Source of the DNA: Segatella albensis DSM 11370 = JCM 12258
GTDB taxonomy: Bacteria; Bacteroidota; Bacteroidia; Bacteroidales; Bacteroidaceae
Direction of reading: 5' to 3'
Assembly: GCF_000426565.1 (NCBI RefSeq)
Contig: NZ_KE384540.1
Coordinates: 1 to 64,000, forward strand
DNA length: 64,000 nucleotides
Positions 6,267-15,117 of this stretch are shown piece by piece. Below the pieces are notes generated by a model. The model saw only the letters and a program-made list of their open reading frames with translations, searched no databases and was not told the origin of the DNA. The number at the start of each line of letters is the position of its first letter. The first letter of the stretch is position 1. The position numbers and the translations under genes are program-made.

Positions 6267-7448
6267 TTAAAAACGGCATTTTCTTGAGTTGTTTCTACTC
6301 TCGATAAAGGAAAATATATAATAAATAGGTTGTAACACCACTTTTTGAGGATAGTGTCGTAACAAACGGAATGTAAAGTTGATGTGTTTGAAATATCTCG
6401 TAATGTGGTTGCTATGCTTGTTGATTTCCTGAATGGTGGGGTCGAATTGTCCAAAGTTGCCCGCCCGCATGATCTCCTCCATCAGGAATCTACCTTCTTT
6501 CTCGTCCGGACTGACAAGGAGATGTTTTTCGTTGAGCCCTAACACTTGATTGACAATCCACGATAATGCACGGGCAAATTTATAATAGCCCAAAGACTTG
6601 ATTGTGTGAATGGTTTCTTCTCGATCAACTTGCCAGATGCCAGAAACGGACGAATCATTTGAACTCCAGTCGACATTCTTCAGCAGGTAGTAATAATCGA
6701 TGACCTGTCGAAGTCCAATGCCAGTTGAGAAAAGATGCTTGAAGATATGAAGAAGTTGGAACACAAGACAGAAGTCGGCTGTTGGCACATGGATGCTCCC
6801 GGCATCATCCATCAATTCTATCGCATGGTGGCATTCTCGGTCTGCCACCTTATTATAATATAGTTGCAAACGTCGGTTCTCAAAGAATCCCGGTAAATCG
6901 GAAGGGGTGAAATGTGCCTCTATGTCAACATCTCCATCATGGAAACCGATATGATAAGAGGTGAGGGAATCGATACGATACCGCTGTCGGAAATAATCGA
7001 TAAAGAAATTCTTCCTTTTGGCGAGCGGCATATATTCCGGCGTCATCACCCAAATGTCGATATCTCCCGGTGTACGAGCTAAAGGATAAGGATAGTATGC
7101 TGCATTCGCCTGTCCTTTCAGAATACAAGTGCGGAAACCGTCAGCCTCGAGTTTTCTACTCACCTCGACAGCTTTCATGTTCATCTTCGTGTTGCGACTT
7201 TTGTATCTCATATAAGCACCCATCCATTTCTTAATCTGCAAGAAAGATAATTTGTTGCCCATCCATCCTATCTCTTCGAGAGCCTGATTATCCTCCAGAA
7301 TCGTGTGTGCATAAATGCCGATAATCGTCTGTTTGAGCGCGAACGTGTAGAGACCATCCCAGTCGATATGGGCGACACATGAAGGTATCTCCTTGGTGGT
7401 GTCGAGACAGTAACCTAAGAAAGTGATGTATGCTTTATCGTTTTCCAT
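6267..7448 (-). CDS. Nucleotidyltransferase-fold family protein (NTP_transf_5 type)
   Basis: The 393-residue protein matches the uncharacterised nucleotidyltransferase family common in Bacteroidales polysaccharide loci. The key motif is LKGQANAAYYPYPLARTPGD followed by IDIWV, where the two Asp residues form the DxD metal site of the fold; a third acidic site is plausible at DVDIEAHF. The start is placed at ATG 7448 (MENDKAYITF) because a -7 box TATCTTTG (7477-7484) and a CAAA-complement -33 box (7504-7507) lie correctly upstream; a longer reading frame would begin inside that promoter. A relative occurs at 25384 in the polysaccharide operon. The substrate is unknown. Confidence 0.7.
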   Translation of the reverse strand: MENDKAYITFLGYCLDTTKEIPSCVAHIDWDGLYTFALKQTIIGIYAHTILEDNQALEEIGWMGNKLSFLQIKKWMGAYMRYKSRNTKMNMKAVEVSRKLEADGFRTCILKGQANAAYYPYPLARTPGDIDIWVMTPEYMPLAKRKNFFIDYFRQRYRIDSLTSYHIGFHDGDVDIEAHFTPSDLPGFFENRRLQLYYNKVADRECHHAIELMDDAGSIHVPTADFCLVFQLLHIFKHLFSTGIGLRQVIDYYYLLKNVDWSSNDSSVSGIWQVDREETIHTIKSLGYYKFARALSWIVNQVLGLNEKHLLVSPDEKEGRFLMEEIMRAGNFGQFDPTIQEINKHSNHITRYFKHINFTFRLLRHYPQKVVLQPIYYIFSFIESRNNSRKCRF

Positions 7449-7476
7449 GTTGTAAGTATTGTAGGGTTGTGTTTGA

Positions 7477-7507
7477 CAAAGATAAAAAAAATAAATAAGA
7501 CTGCAAA
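7477..7507 (-). promoter_or_regulatory. Promoter of the 6267-7448 gene
   Basis: On the minus strand TTTG (7504-7507), a 19-base spacer and TATCTTTG (7477-7484) match the Bacteroidetes primary-sigma consensus. They lie about 30 bases before the chosen ATG. Confidence 0.7.
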
Positions 7508-7580
7508 AGAAAAGACATGAAATTGCAATGAGCAATTCATGTCTTTGTCACGTAAATAAAAAGGTTGGCAAGTATTATAG

Positions 7581-7827
7581 CTATCTTCTGTCGATGATTT
7601 TATGTTCTAACACTTCATAGTCAGGACTGTCCAACAGCCAAGCTCGTTCATGTTTTACATTCAGCACCTCGAAATCGTATTGATCCGGTTGGTTAGGAGT
7701 TTGTACGAATATCAAAACGATTTACCCATATAGAGTTATCATCCTTATCATGGAACATCTTGGCAAAAGTGAAACAGAAATTATGAGAATTATGTGTATC
7801 TGTCTCACCTCTATTCGTTCTATTCGC
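7581..7827 (-). pseudogene. Remnant of an unidentified gene, split by a frameshift
   Basis: The minus strand reads HNFCFTFAKMFHDKDDNSIW then VNRFDIRTNS in one frame until a TAA at 7693-7695. In the overlapping +1 frame it continues TPNQPDQYDFEVLNVKHERA and on to a TAG at 7581. The composition is protein-like in both halves and the switch lies at about 7693-7720. No start codon or family was recognised. It is probably a decayed gene fragment. Confidence 0.35.
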
Positions 7828-7882
7828 TCAAGGATCAGACAAAAAGCACGCGGTAAGAACAAGATCTTCAAGAAGAGGATGC

Positions 7883-9199
7883 TTAGTCTCTTCTGAAGAT
7901 ATCTCTGGTATATACTTTATCCTCTACATCATCCAGACAACTGTCGTAACGGTTGGCGATGATGGCATGAGCCTGTGTCTTGAAAGCCTTGAGGTCGTTC
8001 ACCACCTTACTACCGAAGAATGTAGTGCCATCTTCAAGAGTTGGTTCGTAGATGATGACCTTGGCACCTTTAGCCTTGATACGTTTCATCACTCCCTGAA
8101 TGGAACTTTGACGAAAGTTGTCGCTATTACTCTTCATCGTAAGTCGGTAAACACCGATTGTTACAGCCTTCTCCTCCTCAGCTTTATAGTCGTTATCCTC
8201 GGAATAGCTATAATACCCAGCCATCTTCAGCACCTGGTCAGCGATGAAATCTTTTCGTGTACGATTGCTTTCTACGATAGCCTGAATCAGATTCTCCGGT
8301 ACATCGGCATAATTGGCAAGAAGTTGCTTGGTATCTTTCGGTAGACAGTAGCCACCATATCCAAACGAAGGATTATTATAATGTGTACCGATTCTTGGAT
8401 CCAAACATACGCCATCGATGATAGCCTGAGTGTTGAGGCCCTTCACCTCAGCATAGGTATCCAACTCGTTAAAGTAGCTCACGCGCAGAGCCAAATAGGT
8501 GTTGGCAAAAAGTTTTACGGCCTCAGCCTCCTTCGTACCCATAAATAAGGTGTCAATGTCTTCTTTGATGGCACCCTCTTTCAAAAGTTCAGCAAACAAA
8601 TGTGCCTGATGCTTCAGATATTCAGCATCCGTGATCTTTTGGATAGCCTCTGTAAATACCTTCTCACAGTTTTCCATCTTTGGGTATCCTACGATGATTC
8701 TACTAGGGTAGAGGTTATCGTAAAGGGCCTTGCTTTCGCGCAGGAACTCAGGAGCAAAGAGAAGATTCATCTTCTTTATCCCCTTCTGAGCATATTGAAC
8801 ATATAGACTACGTGTATATCCCACAGGGATAGTCGACTTGATCACCATGGTAGCTTCCGGATTAACCTCCAGTACCAAGTCGATGACCTCTTCTACGTGA
8901 CGTGTATCAAAGTAATTCTTTACCGGATCATAATTGGTTGGTGTCGCAATTACCACGAAGTCGGCATCCTTGTAAGCTTCGCGTCCATCGACAGTAGCCT
9001 TCAGGTTGAGATTCTTTTCGGCCAGATACTTCTCGATATAATCATCTTGGATAGGCGACTTATGTTGGTTCAGCATCTCCACCTTCTTAGGAATCACATC
9101 TACGGCAGTAACCTGATGATGCTGACTGAGTAATGTGGCAATAGACAGTCCCACATATCCTGTACCTGCCACAGCTATTTTAATATCATTTGTTTTCAT
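7883..9199 (-). CDS. ugd: UDP-glucose 6-dehydrogenase
   Basis: The 438-residue enzyme oxidises UDP-glucose to UDP-glucuronate with two NAD+ in the cytoplasm, supplying uronic acid for surface polysaccharides. The N-terminal Rossmann motif is [16 protein letters not shown] (residues 8-23). The middle domain has APEFLRES, and the catalytic Cys lies in [19 protein letters not shown], nearly identical to the enterobacterial short Ugd. ATG 9199 is preferred over an upstream TTG at 9217. A TATATTTG -7 box (9241-9248, minus strand) lies upstream. It is divergent from the polysaccharide operon, separated from it by its leader, and probably serves that operon. It is somewhat longer than the 388-residue enterobacterial form. 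Confidence 0.9.
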   Translation of the reverse strand: MKTNDIKIAVAGTGYVGLSIATLLSQHHQVTAVDVIPKKVEMLNQHKSPIQDDYIEKYLAEKNLNLKATVDGREAYKDADFVVIATPTNYDPVKNYFDTRHVEEVIDLVLEVNPEATMVIKSTIPVGYTRSLYVQYAQKGIKKMNLLFAPEFLRESKALYDNLYPSRIIVGYPKMENCEKVFTEAIQKITDAEYLKHQAHLFAELLKEGAIKEDIDTLFMGTKEAEAVKLFANTYLALRVSYFNELDTYAEVKGLNTQAIIDGVCLDPRIGTHYNNPSFGYGGYCLPKDTKQLLANYADVPENLIQAIVESNRTRKDFIADQVLKMAGYYSYSEDNDYKAEEEKAVTIGVYRLTMKSNSDNFRQSSIQGVMKRIKAKGAKVIIYEPTLEDGTTFFGSKVVNDLKAFKTQAHAIIANRYDSCLDDVEDKVYTRDIFRRD

Positions 9200-9240
9200 C
9201 AATGTCTGATTTTTCAAACTCTATGCTTTTAATCTAAATG

Positions 9241-9270
9241 CAAATATACAATAAAAAATTAGGAAAACAA
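9241..9270 (-). promoter_or_regulatory. ugd promoter
   Basis: The -7 box TATATTTG (complement of 9241-9248) has TTG (complement of 9268-9270) 19 bases further upstream. Confidence 0.55.
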
Positions 9271-9433
9271 CGATATGTTATCAAAAATGCTGTTGACGGT
9301 ATAAGCCAGAGCAAAAGACTCAGTTTTTGGGTGCAAAGAACTCCGTGGGCCTACACAGAGGACGGGGCTACAATAAAAAACGAAAATTTCTAAAAAAACA
9401 TCATATTTTTTTCTTTATTTGATATAAAAATTA

Positions 9434-9819
9434 TATATTTGCTATATAAAACACGAAATATCGGATTAAACATCGCTTTGGATTGAAAAAACACAGCGAA
9501 AATTAAAACTTGGCAATCTTACGTTGCCAGACCACATGAAAAAGAACTACTGGATATCAGGGATCTAATATCATGACAATCGATACTAAGGGAAAAAATA
9601 TATCATTCGTATTCATTTTATATCCATCTTATCACATGATGAGGTGACCCCGAGAAATGGGATAATTGTTGTTGATTTGTTGAGCGATGAGACTATTTCC
9701 TGTTCCAAGTGTTCTAGGAAGAATAGTTCGAACTACGAGAAGCCATGCATTTTTAGAGGTTGTAACAAACTTTATTTTAGGTGGATTCTGTTAGATAAAT
9801 GGAAAAATAGTTTTAATAT
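9434..9819 (+). promoter_or_regulatory. Polysaccharide operon promoter and long leader
   Basis: A TATATTTG -7 box (9434-9441) begins a region of about 380 bases without a large gene before the first operon gene. It contains a hairpin (TGGCAA and TTGCCA around 9514-9532), a 10-codon ORF starting MKKNYWISGI, a 24-codon ORF (9573-9647) and a 35-codon ORF (9687-9794, MRLFPVPSVLG...). Long leaders are typical of Bacteroidales capsule operons controlled by UpxY-type antiterminators. The short ORFs may be remnants; none was recognised. The -33 box is not at standard spacing. Confidence 0.4.
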
Positions 9820-10683
9820 ATGATTCAAGTGATAGAAAAGGCAAAATGCTGTGGTTGCAATGCGTGTGGAGATGCTTGCTCGAAACAAGCAATATCATTT
9901 AAGATAGATATAGAGGGCTTTTGGTATCCTGAAGTTGATAAAGATAAATGTATAAACTGCGGGATGTGTGAAAAAGTGTGTCCAATAATTAATATAGAGG
10001 AACTAAAGAAAAATGACCTGCCAAGGTCTGAGTGTTATGCAGCAGAACATAAAAACTTAGAAGTTATTTTTGACAGTACATCAGGTGGACTTTTCTCTGC
10101 TTTGGCCGATATTATGTATAAAACTGGTGGCTATGTCGGTGGAGCTGTTTTTAATGATGACTTTACTGTTAGACAATACATTTCGAACAATAAGAGTGAT
10201 TTGCAGCGTTTGAGAAGTTCTAAGTACTTACAAAGTAATTCTGTGGGATTTTATCGACAGGTAAAGCAGCTCTTGGCTTCTGGTGAAAAGGTTCTTGTAT
10301 GTGGAACTCCTTGTCAGATGGTAGCACTAAGAGCGTTCCTCCATAAGGATTATGAAAATCTCATAATTGCAGATTTTATTTGTCGAGGGATTAATTCGCC
10401 CAAGGTGTGGCTAAAATATATAAAGTCGTTTGAAGAACGTTATGGTTCACCTGTAGTGTATGTCAAAGCAAAATCTAAGGAATATGGATGGCGCAATCTA
10501 ACACAAAAAGTAATACTTGCAGATGGTAGACATATTTATGAGACGAGGGAACAAAGTAATTTTACCAAAGGATATCTACAGACAAATGCTTATTGTCGAC
10601 CATCGTGCTATGATTGTAAATTTAAAGGATTTCCTCGTATATCTGATATATCAGCTAATGTGAACTTCCACATAACAGCCTGA
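9820..10683 (+). CDS. FrhB-type 4Fe-4S protein, truncated at the C-terminus
   Basis: The 287-residue product has two ferredoxin-type clusters (CCGCNACGDAC near residue 11 and CINCGMCEKVCP near residue 46). The coenzyme F420 hydrogenase/dehydrogenase beta-subunit domain follows (STSGGLFSALA, CGTPCQM, DFICRGINSPKVW). Relatives in Bacteroidales polysaccharide loci are usually about 380-450 residues and often sit beside a polysaccharide pyruvyl transferase. Here the normal sequence stops at CKFKGFPRISDIS and ends with an unrelated tail (ANVNFHITA). This looks like a deletion or insertion scar at about 10660, so the gene is probably inactive. It is the first gene after the operon leader. Confidence 0.7.
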   Translation: MIQVIEKAKCCGCNACGDACSKQAISFKIDIEGFWYPEVDKDKCINCGMCEKVCPIINIEELKKNDLPRSECYAAEHKNLEVIFDSTSGGLFSALADIMYKTGGYVGGAVFNDDFTVRQYISNNKSDLQRLRSSKYLQSNSVGFYRQVKQLLASGEKVLVCGTPCQMVALRAFLHKDYENLIIADFICRGINSPKVWLKYIKSFEERYGSPVVYVKAKSKEYGWRNLTQKVILADGRHIYETREQSNFTKGYLQTNAYCRPSCYDCKFKGFPRISDISANVNFHITA

Positions 10684-11140
10684 TACTGAGTGTAAAACGA
10701 AACCACCGTTTCCAGAGTTATCAGACATTCATCAGACATCCGGGAAATTGAGCCTTTTCCGCTCATTTCTATATAAAATTACCACTTTTTACCCGAATAT
10801 GCAAGAGCGTTAAGATTTCTTATCCCTTTAGAGTGAAGAAATGTTAATTTGAAGATGGCTGGTTGAGGTGATTGAAAAGGTGTTTGAAGGGAAAATGAGA
10901 GAAAATCGAGCAAAATCAGGGCTCGGACTGTTCTGAGAAAATCCGAGAGAAGTTGAAAAGCCTGTTGTTTGATGAGAAAACAAAAATACACAATAAAAAA
11001 ACATTGTTTAACAAAAACAGAGGAAAAATGACAGAAGCTTGGCTTCTGACTAATGACTTGAAATAATATCTGATTGCACAGGTGGTCGTGAAACGATGCA
11101 GTTCGATACTGCCAGTCAGAACGAATAATCAGTTTTTATT
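10684..11140. other. Gene-free stretch between the truncated FrhB gene and wecB
   Basis: No gene is supported. It begins with the foreign tail of the truncated gene and may hold the remains of deleted operon genes or an insertion. A small inverted repeat (CAGAAGC TTG GCTTCTG, about 11031-11049) is the only structure noted. Confidence 0.4.
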
Positions 11141-12316
11141 ATGAAGAAAGTAATGTTAGTTTTTGGTACTCGCCCAGAGGCTATAAAGATGTGTCCTTTG
11201 GTAAAAGAGTTCCAGAAACATACAGATGAATTTAAGACCATTGTTTGTGTAACAGGCCAGCATCGTGAAATGCTGGACCAAGTACTCACAATATTTGATG
11301 TTAAGCCAGATTACGACTTAAATATTATGAAGCAAGGTCAAGATCTCTATGATGTTACAGCTCGTGTGCTTACAGGTATGCGTGATGTATTTAAAGAATG
11401 CAAGCCCGATGTAGTGTTGGTTCATGGCGATACAACCACCAGCACAGCAGCAGCTCTTGCAGCTTTCTATCAGCAGATTCCTGTTGGTCATGTAGAGGCA
11501 GGTCTTCGCACACATAACATTTACAGTCCTTGGCCTGAGGAAATGAACCGCCAGATAACAGGTCGTATCGCTACCTATAATTTCTCTCCGACACCACTTT
11601 CCGAGAGCAATCTAAAAGAGGAAAAAGCCCAGGGGCAAATCTTTGTAACAGGAAATACAGTTATCGATGCCCTTCACATGGTGGTTGAGAAACTCAAGAA
11701 CGATATAGCTCTTGCTGACGAGCAGATCAAGGTTCTGAAAGATGCAGGCTATGACGTAAGCCGCCTTGACGGAGGTAAGAAACTCGTACTGATTACCGGT
11801 CATCGTCGCGAGAACTTTGGTGAGGGATTTATTTCTATGGTTACTGCAATGAAGGATCTTTCTGAGAAATATCCTGATGTTGATTTTGTTTATCCTATGC
11901 ATCTAAACCCAAATGTACGTAAACCAATTCACGAAGTGTTTGGAGAGGACTTGACACGTTCAAACTTCTTCTTTATTGAGCCACTTCAGTACCTGGAATT
12001 TGTTTATCTTATGGAGAAAAGTACTGTTGTTCTTACAGACTCAGGTGGTATTCAGGAAGAGGCTCCAGGCCTTGGCAAACCCGTTCTTGTCATGCGTGAT
12101 ACTACAGAGCGCCCAGAGGCTTTGAAGAGTGGTACGGTACATCTCGTTGGCACTAATCACGACCTGATTGTTAATGAGGTTAGCACCTTGCTTGACGATG
12201 CAGTGGCATACGAGAAGATGAGTAAGGCGGTGAACCCCTACGGCGACGGTAAGGCTTGCTCACGTATTGTACGTGCGCTCAATGGCGAAGCTGTCGACCG
12301 TTACGAAGTGAAATAG
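11141..12316 (+). CDS. wecB: UDP-N-acetylglucosamine 2-epimerase (non-hydrolysing)
   Basis: This 391-residue cytoplasmic enzyme interconverts UDP-GlcNAc and UDP-ManNAc. It has the family N-terminus FGTRPEAIKMCPLV, the HGDTTTSTAAALAAF and GHVEAGLRT motifs of the active-site cleft, and the UDP-binding segment SGGIQEEAPGLGKPVLVMRD. Length matches the family. It is the first intact sugar-nucleotide gene of the operon. A UDP-ManNAc dehydrogenase is not seen; the nearby dehydrogenase is of the UDP-glucose type. The product may therefore be used as ManNAc or further modified. It lies upstream of the flippase with an 82-base gap. Confidence 0.92.
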   Translation: MKKVMLVFGTRPEAIKMCPLVKEFQKHTDEFKTIVCVTGQHREMLDQVLTIFDVKPDYDLNIMKQGQDLYDVTARVLTGMRDVFKECKPDVVLVHGDTTTSTAAALAAFYQQIPVGHVEAGLRTHNIYSPWPEEMNRQITGRIATYNFSPTPLSESNLKEEKAQGQIFVTGNTVIDALHMVVEKLKNDIALADEQIKVLKDAGYDVSRLDGGKKLVLITGHRRENFGEGFISMVTAMKDLSEKYPDVDFVYPMHLNPNVRKPIHEVFGEDLTRSNFFFIEPLQYLEFVYLMEKSTVVLTDSGGIQEEAPGLGKPVLVMRDTTERPEALKSGTVHLVGTNHDLIVNEVSTLLDDAVAYEKMSKAVNPYGDGKACSRIVRALNGEAVDRYEVK

Positions 12317-12398
12317 GTCCTTATTTAATTTAGAGGTTTCCCAGTTTTGATGTGAGGATTATTTACAGTTTTGTTTTTTAATAATATGATATGATGAA

Positions 12399-13940
12399 AT
12401 GAATGTTGCTCAATCAGACAACAAACGTGTTGCAAAGAATACGATTCTTCTATATGGACGTATGTTTTTGCTCTTAGCTGTATCTTTGTATACAAGTAGG
12501 GTGGTGTTGTCTGCCCTCGGTTTTGAGAATTACGGCATTTATAATGTAGTTGGTGGAATTGTTGCGATGTTTAGTTTCATCAATATGGCATTGGCAAACT
12601 CAACCTCTCGTTTTATAACGTTTTCATTAGGGAAAGATGATCTTGATGACTCGAGACAGGTATTCAACGCTTGTTTCATTGTTCACATTATAATAGCACT
12701 TGTTATAATCCTATTATCAGAAACGGTTGGACTATGGTTTTTATACAATAAGATGGTTATTCCTGAAAGTCGAATGTATGCGGCTTTATGGGTATATCAA
12801 TTTTCGGTTATTGCTTGTATCGCTTCAATCCTTTATGCTCCATTTAATGCAACCATAATTGCACATGAAAAAATGAGTGCTTTTGCATTAATATCAATTT
12901 TGGATGCATTCTTAAAGCTGCTTATAGCCTATTTAATTTCAGTGTTTAGGGACGATAGGCTAATATTATACGCTTTTCTTTTATTATGTGTTAGTATTAC
13001 CGATATTATTATTTACTTAATATATTGTAAGCGAAAGTTTCCAGAAGTCAAATTCGAGAGAATAAAAAATAAGAATAATCCTGAAGAAATAATGGGTTTT
13101 GCAGGATGGAGTATGATTGGAAATTTGGCTTTTGTTGGATATACCCAGGGATTAAACATTTTGTTAAATTTATTTTTTGGACCTATTGTTAATGCGGCAC
13201 GAGGAGTTGCTACACAATTACAAAGCGCTGTTATGGGCTTTGTAACAAATTTCCAGATGGCAGTAAACCCTCAGATTACCAAATCATATGCACAAGGAGA
13301 TTTTAATCGTTTGCATACTTTAGTATATGCAAGTTCAAAATTCTCATTTTTCTTGTTGTATTGTATTATTCTACCATTATCAATAGAATCTAAATCAATA
13401 CTTTCTATCTGGCTTGTTGATGTGCCGGATTATGCTGTACAATTTACTGTTTTGACTTTATTTGCTCGACTTATAGACACATTATCAAATCCAATAGGAA
13501 TATCTAATAACGCAACAGGAACTATAAAAACTTATCAGATATTTGAGGGCGGATCACTATTGTTGATAGTTCCTATTGCATATTTGGTACTTAAATTGGG
13601 TGGCAATCCTACCTCTGTATTTTGGGTTCAATTGATTATAATGTATGCCGTCCAAATTTTGCGACTATTTCTTGTATGTGGCAAAATTAATATGTCAAAG
13701 AAAGAATATTGCAAAAAGGTATTATTAAGAATTATTCCTGTAGCAGTTGTGTCCGCAATAATTCCTCTGATGCTTCATCAACTCTTACCTTCTAGCATTG
13801 TATCAAGTATAGTTGTCGTTCTTATCTCAATAGGTTCAGTTCTTTTGTTTTCTTATTTGATTGGACTAGAGTATAACGAGCGTCTAATGCTACAAAAGAA
13901 GGCTATTGAAATAAAGAATAGATTAATAAGTCAAGAATAA
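12399..13940 (+). CDS. wzx: Polysaccharide repeat-unit flippase (Wzx-like)
   Basis: The 513-residue very hydrophobic protein has about 12-14 predicted membrane segments. It belongs to the MATE/MOP superfamily of lipid-linked oligosaccharide flippases (RfbX type), which move undecaprenyl-linked repeat units across the inner membrane. The N-terminus (NTILLYGRMFLLLAVSLYTS) and the segment GFENYGIYNVVGGIVAMFSF are typical of Bacteroidales Wzx proteins. It is followed after 14 bases by a glycosyltransferase gene and soon by a polymerase, which supports a Wzx/Wzy-dependent pathway. Confidence 0.88.
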   Translation: MNVAQSDNKRVAKNTILLYGRMFLLLAVSLYTSRVVLSALGFENYGIYNVVGGIVAMFSFINMALANSTSRFITFSLGKDDLDDSRQVFNACFIVHIIIALVIILLSETVGLWFLYNKMVIPESRMYAALWVYQFSVIACIASILYAPFNATIIAHEKMSAFALISILDAFLKLLIAYLISVFRDDRLILYAFLLLCVSITDIIIYLIYCKRKFPEVKFERIKNKNNPEEIMGFAGWSMIGNLAFVGYTQGLNILLNLFFGPIVNAARGVATQLQSAVMGFVTNFQMAVNPQITKSYAQGDFNRLHTLVYASSKFSFFLLYCIILPLSIESKSILSIWLVDVPDYAVQFTVLTLFARLIDTLSNPIGISNNATGTIKTYQIFEGGSLLLIVPIAYLVLKLGGNPTSVFWVQLIIMYAVQILRLFLVCGKINMSKKEYCKKVLLRIIPVAVVSAIIPLMLHQLLPSSIVSSIVVVLISIGSVLLFSYLIGLEYNERLMLQKKAIEIKNRLISQE

Positions 13941-13954
13941 ACAGTGTTTTTTAA

Positions 13955-15109
13955 ATGAGAAAAGTATATATTATAACTCAAAATGATTTGGTTTACTATC
14001 CCCCTATGCAGACATTAATTAATTTAATGCTGAAGATGGAGATAGAAGTGACTTTTGTTGGAACATTTTCTGACGAAAAATCAAGGAAAGAATTTGAAAA
14101 ACTTGGAGTGTCTTTTGAAGATATTACATTGGATGAAACTGGGAATGCATTACAGAAGATAATCCGCAAGAAATACTATACAAAACAAATAAAAGAATTT
14201 CTGAATAAATCACGTATAAAAGATGAAGATTTGATTTGGTACGTATATTCTGGTGCAACAGTTTGTAGTTTGTATAAATTATTGAGGAATTATCATTATA
14301 TTGTCCATTTCTATGAATTTTTCAAATCTATACATAGTTGGCGATATAAACTATTGTACCCATCGTATGACCTTGGTGCTTTCTTGTCAAAAGCTAAAGC
14401 AGTCGTTCATTGTGAATACAATAGAGCTCAAATATGCAGGGCGCTGTATGGTTTGAAACAGATGCCGTATGTAATACCTAATAAACCTTATGTTGAGATT
14501 GATAAGTTAAATAATATACCTACCGATATAAATGTACAATTAAATGACTTTAAGCAGAATATAGTAGGTAAAAGGCTTATAATATATCAGGGATATTTCA
14601 ATGCAAAAGAAAGGCGTTTAGAAGAGTTCTGTCAATCCATTAATTTATTGCCAAATGAGTATGTTTTGGTGATCATGGGGAGGGGAAGTTCATATTTCGA
14701 TGCACTAAAGGAAAGATACGAGTCTAATAGAATAATATTTATACCATTTATTCGCCCTCCATATCATCTTCTTTTTACTCAAAATGCATCTTATGGTATT
14801 TTAACATATTATCCACAGCAAAAAACATACCCTGGTGTAATTAATCCTTTGTACTGTGCTCCAAACAAAATATACGAATATGGTATGTTTGGAATACCTA
14901 TGTTAGGAAATGATATCCCAGGCCTTAAATATCCCTTTAAGGAGTTTAATTGTGGTGAAGTTCTTACGTATCCTATTACACCCCAAAAAATTGCTGATTG
15001 TATTATGTTGATGGAAAATGAATATCAAAAATATTCGGAGGGTGCAAAGGCATTAAACGAATCAGTTAATATTGAAAGTGTTATTTCTGAGATACTTAAT
15101 TCGATATAG
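13955..15109 (+). CDS. Glycosyltransferase, GT4-like (divergent)
   Basis: The 384-residue protein has a weak two-Rossmann (GT-B) pattern. The N-terminal half starts MRKVYIITQNDLVYYPPMQT. The C-terminal half has LIIYQGYFNAKERRLEEFCQ and the donor-site segment KIYEYGMFGIPMLGND, whose Glu is in the position typical of GT4 enzymes. No exact family or substrate is recognised. Its position between flippase and polymerase in a closely packed operon supports a role in building the repeat unit. Confidence 0.65.
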   Translation: MRKVYIITQNDLVYYPPMQTLINLMLKMEIEVTFVGTFSDEKSRKEFEKLGVSFEDITLDETGNALQKIIRKKYYTKQIKEFLNKSRIKDEDLIWYVYSGATVCSLYKLLRNYHYIVHFYEFFKSIHSWRYKLLYPSYDLGAFLSKAKAVVHCEYNRAQICRALYGLKQMPYVIPNKPYVEIDKLNNIPTDINVQLNDFKQNIVGKRLIIYQGYFNAKERRLEEFCQSINLLPNEYVLVIMGRGSSYFDALKERYESNRIIFIPFIRPPYHLLFTQNASYGILTYYPQQKTYPGVINPLYCAPNKIYEYGMFGIPMLGNDIPGLKYPFKEFNCGEVLTYPITPQKIADCIMLMENEYQKYSEGAKALNESVNIESVISEILNSI

Positions 15110-15117
15110 GATAATAT

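Noticed and set aside
7449-7535. 29-residue N-terminal extension of the 6267-7448 protein
   Set aside because: It would start upstream of the mapped-looking promoter boxes, so it would not be in the transcript.
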